In this document: positions 58,576-64,000 of the stretch, in pieces
Numbering within the stretch: the first letter of the stretch is position 1
Layout: each line of letters begins with the position of its first letter
NCBI GenBank assembly: GCA_023402395.1
Contig: JAEYGI010000042.1
Span: 1-64,000 of the forward strand
Origin: Bacillota bacterium
GTDB lineage: Bacteria; Bacillota; UBA4882; UBA8346
Length of the DNA stretch: 64,000 nucleotides
Direction: 5' to 3'
Notes under the pieces: model-generated
Databases searched by the model: none
The model's input: only the letters and a program-made list of their open reading frames with translations
What the model was told of the DNA's origin: nothing
Made by a program: the position numbers and the translations under genes

Positions 58576-59166
58576 TTACCGCTCCTGCGGCACCGAGGCG
58601 ATGGTCCGGTGAAAGCCGGCCAAGAAAATCGCAGCCAGGAATTCGAAGCTGTCCTCAGGCGGCACCGGCTTGCCGGAGAAAAATCCGGCGGCTTTGAGGG
58701 ATACGAAGCCGTGGATCATGCTCCGCAACGCCCGGATGGCATGGAGCGATTCCTCCGGCCCCAATCCGTAAGGGGCCAAGACTTTATGCATGATCTCCGA
58801 CAATCCTTCAATCGCGGCCTGCAGCTCCGGATCCCTCGGCGCGGCGGAATGAAGGATCGCCTCATACAGTCCGGGCCGTTCCTCGGCGAACGCCCGGTAG
58901 GCCCGGAACACCGCCATCACCGCGTCGTCCTTGGAACGGCCGATAGCGGCCGCGCTGAGCCTCGCGGTCAACTCTCTGACGCCGAAGATCGCCAGTTTCA
59001 GCTTTAACCCTTCCAACCCGGCCACGTGATTGTACAATGACGGCGTTTTCACTCCCAGCCGTTCGGCGAGGGCGGCCAGCGTCACCTGGGACAACCCGAT
59101 GTCATCGGCGAGATTGGCCGTGGCGTTGAGAATAGTGTTCAAATCCAGTCCCGGTCGGGGTGGCAT
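58576..59166 (-). CDS. TetR-family repressor of the MFS pump
   Basis: 196 residues. HTH at about 10-55: ILNATANLADDIGLSQVTLAALAERLGVKTPSLYNHVAGLEGLK. The C-terminal part matches the TetR_C_33/WHG type (LRSMIHGFVSLKAAGFF), so a YvdT/YxaF-like regulator. The ATG at 59166 fits gggga with 8 nt; a GTG at 59181 lies inside that RBS. Two almost identical palindromes, one before the MFS gene and one upstream of this gene, are its likely binding sites. Confidence 0.9.
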   Translation of the reverse strand: MPPRPGLDLNTILNATANLADDIGLSQVTLAALAERLGVKTPSLYNHVAGLEGLKLKLAIFGVRELTARLSAAAIGRSKDDAVMAVFRAYRAFAEERPGLYEAILHSAAPRDPELQAAIEGLSEIMHKVLAPYGLGPEESLHAIRALRSMIHGFVSLKAAGFFSGKPVPPEDSFEFLAAIFLAGFHRTIASVPQER

Positions 59167-59254
59167 GTAAATATTCCCCACTTTCCCAAAGTCACCGATT
59201 CCGGCCTTTCCAATGGCCGCGCCGGCGCCTCGCGCCGCTCCCTAATCCCACTCT

Positions 59255-59383
59255 TAGATAAGTTGAATTAAATTTCTGAAATACATCATGTCCTTAATGC
59301 CGGCCATGAGGGAAAATTAATGAATTTAATTCAACTTATTTCAGCTGTAATCGGAATTTACTTCATCTGATATAGATTAGGTC
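59255..59383. repeat. Inverted copy of the E2 palindromic element
   Basis: Reverse complement of the E2 part of 30962-31173 with about 90 percent matching by eye (arms aagttgaattaaatt, core catcatgtccttaa-gccggccatga). The adjoining E1 palindrome is reduced to a single arm (ggaatttacttcat). Confidence 0.85.
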
Positions 59384-59407
59384 AATTCACTCCCGTTGTC
59401 AAGCCGG

Positions 59408-59430
59408 ACAAACTAATGTAATTAGTTTGT
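59408..59430. promoter_or_regulatory. TetR operator upstream of the repressor gene
   Basis: 23-bp palindrome acaaactaat-gta-attagtttgt, about 240 nt before the TetR start codon. Its core is the same as 58544-58560. Confidence 0.7.
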
Positions 59431-59516
59431 AATTTATTAGTTGAGTATGGCCTTTTACGGCAATCAATTTCGTCGTTTCAACCGGATCGGCAAAACTACA
59501 GGCTCCCTAAAACAAG

Positions 59517-59548
59517 GAACCCGTAATGGCTTGATCCATCACGGGTTC
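59517..59548 (-). terminator. Terminator of the small secreted-protein gene
   Basis: gaacccgt and acgggttc arms with an inner atgg/ccat pairing, followed on the minus strand by cttgtttt, 65 nt past the stop at 59613. Confidence 0.65.
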
Positions 59549-59612
59549 TAAAAAGGAGGAGTGTTGAGCTATCTTAATATAACGGATTTACTCCGGGATA
59601 ATTCCCGCTATT

Positions 59613-60176
59613 TCACATCTTCATGCCCTTCATGTAATCGTCATAATTGGCGTCCTTTTGACCTTGCTTGGCGGCGGTCATCAAATCCGGCAAGGCTTTG
59701 CGGTTGTCGCCGCTGACTACCGCAATCTGCCATTTGAATTCCGTTCTGTTCTCCAGTTCGCTGAGGGGGATGCTGAAATCCACTTTGTTTCCGGCGACCA
59801 TTACTTCGCCGTCGATATTCTTGCTGACCCCGGTTTTGACGTTTTTGACGGAAGCGGCCCATTGGCCGTTGCGGCTGACCACGGTCAGAATATAGTCGGC
59901 TCCGATCTTCGGCCATTTGCCGCCGGTGGCCTGATTGGAGTCGATGTCGATCCCCGCCATCCAGCCGCTGTTCTCATCGATCCGGGCGGGCAGTTCGGCT
60001 TTGGTGATCAGCATCATCGTTACTTTCTTCTCAAAGAACATGGTGCTCTGCTTGACCGGGATCAGGTAATCTTTAAATTCCGCGGCTGCGCCTGCCGGTG
60101 GCTTGGACACGGCCAGATATGCCGAACTCAGGATGGCGAAGCCAATCATAAATAAAATTACCAACCGTTTTTTCAT
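59613..60176 (-). CDS. Secreted protein of unknown function
   Basis: 187 residues with a signal peptide (about 1-30, LVILFMIGFAILSSAYLA), no lipobox cysteine. The mature part is a beta-rich domain (TMMLITKAELPARIDENSGWMAGIDIDSNQATGG; YILTVVSRNGQWAASVKN; KVDFSIPLSELENRTEFKWQIAVVSG) that resembles DOMON or CBM9-like sandwich domains in pattern. It ends with a charged methionine-containing tail (DDYMKGMKM). It lies downstream of the CusBA-type operon on the same strand, and Met-rich tails can bind copper, but a link is only positional. RBS gaaagggga. Confidence 0.65.
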   Translation of the reverse strand: MKKRLVILFMIGFAILSSAYLAVSKPPAGAAAEFKDYLIPVKQSTMFFEKKVTMMLITKAELPARIDENSGWMAGIDIDSNQATGGKWPKIGADYILTVVSRNGQWAASVKNVKTGVSKNIDGEVMVAGNKVDFSIPLSELENRTEFKWQIAVVSGDNRKALPDLMTAAKQGQKDANYDDYMKGMKM

Positions 60177-60239
60177 TGGAAAGATCCCCTTTCTGAATTA
60201 TAAAGATAATTGCGATATGCCCGATTTTGGGGTAGACCT

Positions 60240-60386
60240 ATCTCCTGCCCTTCCACGATAGGGAAGAGTAATCGATGCTTTCGGGGTCTAAAATCTTTTA
60301 GAGTTCAACGACTAAGATTACCCTTCCCATTGAATTAGCGCCCTGAATCAGCGACTCCGGGGAAGGGCAAGGGTTAGGTCCGTCCT
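60240..60386. repeat. Dispersed hairpin-rich repeat, copy 2
   Basis: Matches the left edge of the window (5-50) over gggaagagtaa...ggtctaaaa...tttagag and ends with ggggaagggcaagggttaggtc. The unit runs up to the stop codon of the RND gene. Confidence 0.6.
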
Positions 60387-63300
60387 TTAATTCACCTCCA
60401 CACTTCCCGCGCCCAGCGAACCAGCTTGATCATTAGCCACTTCGGCCTCCTTCCCCAGCGTCCGCTTTTTCCAGAGCAGGTAGATGGCGGGATACACCGC
60501 CAGCTCCATCAGGAAGGAGACGAAGATTCCGCCGACCATCGGCGCCGCGATCCGTTTCATCATATCCGCGCCGGCTTCGGCGGCCGGCGCCCACATGATC
60601 GGCAGCAACCCCATGAACATTACCGCTACGGTCATCATCTTCGGACGGATCCGCTTGACCGCGCCTTCGTGAATCGCCGTTTTGAGGTCGGCCAGGGTCC
60701 TCATTCTACCCCCTTTCTTCATCGAATCATAGGCGAGATCGAGATAAAGGAGCATAAATACGCCGGTTTCGGCATCGACGCCCAGCAGCGCGATGATCCC
60801 GCACCAGACTCCGATGGAGAGGTTATAGTCTAGCAGATAGAGCGCCCAAACTACCCCGATCAACGAGAACGGTACCGCCAACAGGATGATCCCGGTTTTG
60901 ACATAGGAACGGGTGTTGAAATAAATCAGGAAGAAGATGATCACAAAGGTCAACGGGAGGATCAGGAGCATCCGCTCTTTGACCCGTTCCATCGATTCAT
61001 ACTGCCCGCTGTAGGCAATGGTATACCCGGCCGGCAGATCCACGTTCCGGCGGACCGTTTCCTTGAGCTCTTTCACGTAGCTGCCGATGTCGCGGTCCCC
61101 GATATCCACGAAAACATACCCCGCCAGCCGGCCGTTTTCATCGCGGATCATGCCCGGGCCGTTGGCCAGAGTGACTTCGGCCAGTTGGGCGAGGGACACT
61201 TGGGCTCCATCCATGGTCGTGATATAGATCGTTTTAATCTTCTCGACCGTGTCGCGGAATTCCCGGGGATAGCGGAGATTGACCGGGAACCGTTCGCGGC
61301 CCTCGATGGTCTGAGTGATATTCTCGCCGCCCACCGCATACATCAGATTCATCTGGACTTCCTCAACCGACAGGCCGTAGCGGGCGATCTCATCCCGCTT
61401 CAGCCGGATATCCACGAAGTAGCCTCCCGAGGTCCGTTCGGCGTAAACGCTCCGGGTGCCTTTGACCATCGGAACGTGCTGTTCGATCGCTTTGCCGATC
61501 CTTTCAAGTTCCGCGATATCGTCGCCGTAGATCTTGATCCCCACCGGCGTCCGCACGCCGGTGGTCAGCATGTCGATGCGGCCTTTGATCGGCTGCGACC
61601 ACATATTGATCTGGCCGGGGATTTGCAAGGCCTGGTTCATCTCGGCCACCAGTTCATCCCAGGTGATCCGGTCCGGCCAGAAGATCCGGAACGGGCCTTT
61701 CAGGAACTCCGGGAACGAGCTGTACCATTGCGGCTTCTCCCGCCATTCGTGTTCCGGCTTGAGAACGATGGTCGTTTCCATCATTGAAAACGGCGCGGAA
61801 TCGGTGGAGGTCTCGGCCCGGCCCGCCTTGCCGAAGACCGTGTCCACCTCCGGAAAGGACTTCAGAATCTTATCCTGTACCTGGAGCAGCTTTGACGCCT
61901 CGGTCACCGAGATGCCCGGCAGGGTGGTCGGCATATAGAGGATCGAGCCTTCATTCAGCGGCGGCATGAACTCACTGCCGATCAGGGAGAAAACGGGCAT
62001 GCTCAGCGCGAAAACGAGCGCGGCGATGATGATGATCAATTTCGGCCGCTTTAGTACGAAATCGATAACTGGGCCGTAAACCCGGAACAGCGACCGGGAG
62101 ATCGGATGATCCTCCTCGGCATGAATCTGCCCGACCAGGACCTTATTGCTGATACTGTTCAACCAACGCGGCCGGAAGTTGAACCGCTTAACCCGGATGA
62201 ACAAGGTCTGAATCGCCGGGACCAGCGTGATCGCAAGCAGCGCGCCGAAGAACATCGCGAAGTTTTTGGTGTAAGCGAGCGGCCGGAACATCCGGCCCTC
62301 GATCCCTTCCAGGGTAAAAATCGGCAGGAAGGAAACGCCGATCACGATCAACGAGAAGAAGGCCGGCCGCCCCACCTCTTTCATGGACTCGATCAGCACC
62401 TCGCGATAGTCACCCTTGCCGCCCTCTATTTGCCAGTGATGAAGCTGCTTGTGGCCGTTTTCGATCATCACGATCGAGGCGTCGACCATGGCGCCGATGG
62501 CGATGGCGATCCCGCCCAACGACATGATGTTCGAAGTCAGCCCCATATATTTCATGGGAATGAAGGACAGCAGCACCGCGATGGGCAACGTGGCAATCGG
62601 CACCATTGCCGACGGGATGTGCATCAAAAAGACCATAATCACCAGCGCGACGACGACCATCTCCTCGATCAGCTTTTTATTGAGCGTGTCGATGGAGTGG
62701 CTGATCAGGTCGGAACGGTCATAGACCGGAACGATCTTTACCCCTTCCGGCAGTTTGACCTCGTTCAGCTTCGCTTTGACGCGGTTGATGACATTCATCG
62801 CGTTTTCACCGTAGCGCATGACCACGATGCCGCCGACGGCCTCGCCCCTGCCGTTGAAGTCGGCGAGGCCGCGCCGCATATCCGGCCCGTAGCTGATCTC
62901 CGCGACATCCCTGACCCGGACCGGCGCGCCGTTCATCGCCTTCAGGACGACCGCGCCGATGTCCTCTTTGTTTTTGATATACCCGCGCACGGTCACCATA
63001 TACTCGCGGCCGGAGATATCCAGCAGCCGCGCGCCGACCTCTTCGTTGGCGGAACGAACCGCGTCCACCACGTCGGAGACGGCCAGTTGATAGACTGCCA
63101 AGGCGCTCGGGTTCAGCGTAATCTGGTATTGATAAACAAAGCCGCCGATGGACGCAACCTCGGAAACGCCTTGCACCGACTGAAGCGCGTACTTTAAATG
63201 CCAGTCCTGGAACTTGCGGAGATCCGCCAACGAGTTCCGGCCGCTCTCATCGATCAGCGCGTATTGGTAGATCCAGCCGAGGCCCGTCGCATCGGGGCCC

Positions 63301-63683
63301 AGTTCCAGTTTGACGCCCTGGGGCAGTTGTGAACTGACTTTGGAGAGGTATTCGAGGACCCGCGACCGGGCCCAATAGACATCGGTGCCGTCCTCGAAGA
63401 TAATATAGACATAGGAGAACCCATAGTCCGAAAAGGCACGGATATCTTTGACCTTCGGCGCGCCCAGCAGGGCGGAGACGATCGGGTAGGATACCTGATC
63501 TTCAATGATCTGGGGCGGCCGGTCCCACCGGGCATAGACGATCACCTGGGTATCGGTGAGATCGGGGATGGCGTCCAGCGGGATCTGGGTGAGCGCCCAG
63601 ACCGCCCAGAAAACGGCCGCCACCGTTCCAATAAAGATAAAGGCTCGGTTCCGGGCCGACCATTCAATGATCCGTTCGATCAT
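60387..63683 (-). CDS. cusA: CusA-type heavy-metal RND efflux transporter
   Basis: 1098 residues, HME branch of RND. N-terminal MIERIIEWSARNRAFIFIGT and IPLDAIPDLTDTQVIVY are diagnostic; the proton-relay TM4 reads GGIAIAIGAMVDASIVMIENGHK; the porter domain has FGKAGRAETSTDSAPFSMMETTIVLKP. It exports Cu(I)/Ag(I) or divalent metals from periplasm and cytoplasm with a CusB-type adaptor, whose gene immediately precedes it (63741 onward). The metal cannot be settled by sequence reading alone, but the methionine-rich context and the His-containing C-terminus of the adaptor suit copper or silver. RBS aggaaagga. Confidence 0.93.
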   Translation of the reverse strand: MIERIIEWSARNRAFIFIGTVAAVFWAVWALTQIPLDAIPDLTDTQVIVYARWDRPPQIIEDQVSYPIVSALLGAPKVKDIRAFSDYGFSYVYIIFEDGTDVYWARSRVLEYLSKVSSQLPQGVKLELGPDATGLGWIYQYALIDESGRNSLADLRKFQDWHLKYALQSVQGVSEVASIGGFVYQYQITLNPSALAVYQLAVSDVVDAVRSANEEVGARLLDISGREYMVTVRGYIKNKEDIGAVVLKAMNGAPVRVRDVAEISYGPDMRRGLADFNGRGEAVGGIVVMRYGENAMNVINRVKAKLNEVKLPEGVKIVPVYDRSDLISHSIDTLNKKLIEEMVVVALVIMVFLMHIPSAMVPIATLPIAVLLSFIPMKYMGLTSNIMSLGGIAIAIGAMVDASIVMIENGHKQLHHWQIEGGKGDYREVLIESMKEVGRPAFFSLIVIGVSFLPIFTLEGIEGRMFRPLAYTKNFAMFFGALLAITLVPAIQTLFIRVKRFNFRPRWLNSISNKVLVGQIHAEEDHPISRSLFRVYGPVIDFVLKRPKLIIIIAALVFALSMPVFSLIGSEFMPPLNEGSILYMPTTLPGISVTEASKLLQVQDKILKSFPEVDTVFGKAGRAETSTDSAPFSMMETTIVLKPEHEWREKPQWYSSFPEFLKGPFRIFWPDRITWDELVAEMNQALQIPGQINMWSQPIKGRIDMLTTGVRTPVGIKIYGDDIAELERIGKAIEQHVPMVKGTRSVYAERTSGGYFVDIRLKRDEIARYGLSVEEVQMNLMYAVGGENITQTIEGRERFPVNLRYPREFRDTVEKIKTIYITTMDGAQVSLAQLAEVTLANGPGMIRDENGRLAGYVFVDIGDRDIGSYVKELKETVRRNVDLPAGYTIAYSGQYESMERVKERMLLILPLTFVIIFFLIYFNTRSYVKTGIILLAVPFSLIGVVWALYLLDYNLSIGVWCGIIALLGVDAETGVFMLLYLDLAYDSMKKGGRMRTLADLKTAIHEGAVKRIRPKMMTVAVMFMGLLPIMWAPAAEAGADMMKRIAAPMVGGIFVSFLMELAVYPAIYLLWKKRTLGKEAEVANDQAGSLGAGSVEVN

Positions 63684-63740
63684 GTTCGTTGATCCTTTCC
63701 TGAAATGTCTTGGCCTGGGATTGTCGGCAAAAGGCGCGGC

Positions 63741-64000
63741 TTATTGATGCTGGTGCCCGCTCATGTTGCCGACCGCCGCTTTTAGCTGACTCTCGGAATC
63801 GATGAAGAAATTGGCCGAACTGACGACCTTCTCGCCCGCGGCCACTCCGGAGATAACTTCGTAAAACCCTCCGGCGCGCCGGCCGAGTACCAGTTCCCTG
63901 GGCTCAAAATAGCCTTCTCCCTGACCGACGAAGGCGATCCGCCGGTTTCCGGCGTCAATCACCGCTTCCTCGGGAACCGTAAGTACCGTGCCCATAACCA
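63741..64000 (-). CDS. cusB: CusB-type membrane-fusion protein, C-terminal part (cut by window edge)
   Basis: Only the last 86 or so codons are present; the frame is open to position 64000. VLTVPEEAVIDAGNRRIAFVGQGEGYFEPRELVLGRR, then GFYEVISGVAAGEKVVSSANFFIDSESQLKAAV, is the membrane-proximal end of CusB/CzcB adaptors, and the protein ends in MSGHQHQ, a possible metal-binding tail. Partner of the RND pump encoded 57 nt downstream. Confidence 0.9.
   Translation of the reverse strand, partial: VMGTVLTVPEEAVIDAGNRRIAFVGQGEGYFEPRELVLGRRAGGFYEVISGVAAGEKVVSSANFFIDSESQLKAAVGNMSGHQHQ

Larger units (their letters stand above)
59182..59612. other. Gene-free stretch with palindromic element, operator and terminator
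   Basis: 430 nt that hold the E2-type element (59255-59383), the operator at 59408-59430 and the hairpin at 59517-59548. The element sits between the operator and the repressor gene, so it may have been inserted into the repressor leader. Confidence 0.65.

Overview
The window reads as chromosomal DNA of an anaerobic, Firmicutes-related bacterium that probably has an outer membrane (compare Limnochordia/Hydrogenispora-type lineages; this is inference, as no marker gene for taxonomy is present apart from rlmH). Reasons: strong GGAGG ribosome-binding sites and frequent TTG/GTG starts, YesM/YesN-type sugar regulation, an archaeal-type aldolase/dehydroquinate-synthase-II pair, and at the same time an intimin-like inverse autotransporter, two RND efflux systems and a sugar-binding protein whose signal peptide lacks a lipobox cysteine. 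These last features make sense in a cell with a periplasm.

Layout. 0.5-8.7 kb (minus strand): one eight-gene operon with two PaaK-like adenylating enzymes, an amidohydrolase, a GriI/GriH-like pair expected to make 3-amino-4-hydroxybenzoate, two relatives of a TPR-like family and a 69-residue protein. I read it as a benzoxazole-type (closoxazole-like) natural-product cluster. 9.1-15.5 kb: a repeat block with DnaA-box-like motifs, a citrate synthase, an endonuclease IV-like protein, a TldD/TldE pair and a small hypothetical. 15.6-30.2 kb: a very large RHS/VCBS protein, a 1582-residue inverse autotransporter and a LuxR-type two-component system (surface region).

30.2-38.2 kb is an accessory island ending at the 3' end of rlmH. 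It holds an rlmH remnant, tandem repeats, a nested palindrome, an M28 peptidase-like gene, a tRNA-Arg 3' half, two decayed TOTE-type primase/helicase/PLD genes, a VbhA-Fic toxin-antitoxin pair and an HNH-type gene. A 21-bp segment spanning the rlmH stop codon recurs at 31.26 kb with one mismatch and at 15.66 kb with three. This is the kind of mark left by SCC-type integration at rlmH, although no recombinase gene is in the window.

38.9-44.5 kb: a TetR-MFP-RND efflux operon bracketed by two direct copies of a repeat of about 270 bp that carries perfect DnaA-box-like 9-mers. 44.8-54.1 kb: an acyltransferase, then a YesM/YesN pair, a sugar ABC importer and a GH115-like protein, probably a glucuronoxylan-oligosaccharide utilisation locus. 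54.3-64 kb: an SDR, an MscS channel, an MFS pump with its TetR regulator and paired operators, a small secreted protein and a CusBA-type metal efflux system that runs off the right edge. Several families of short palindromic dispersed repeats recur through the whole window.
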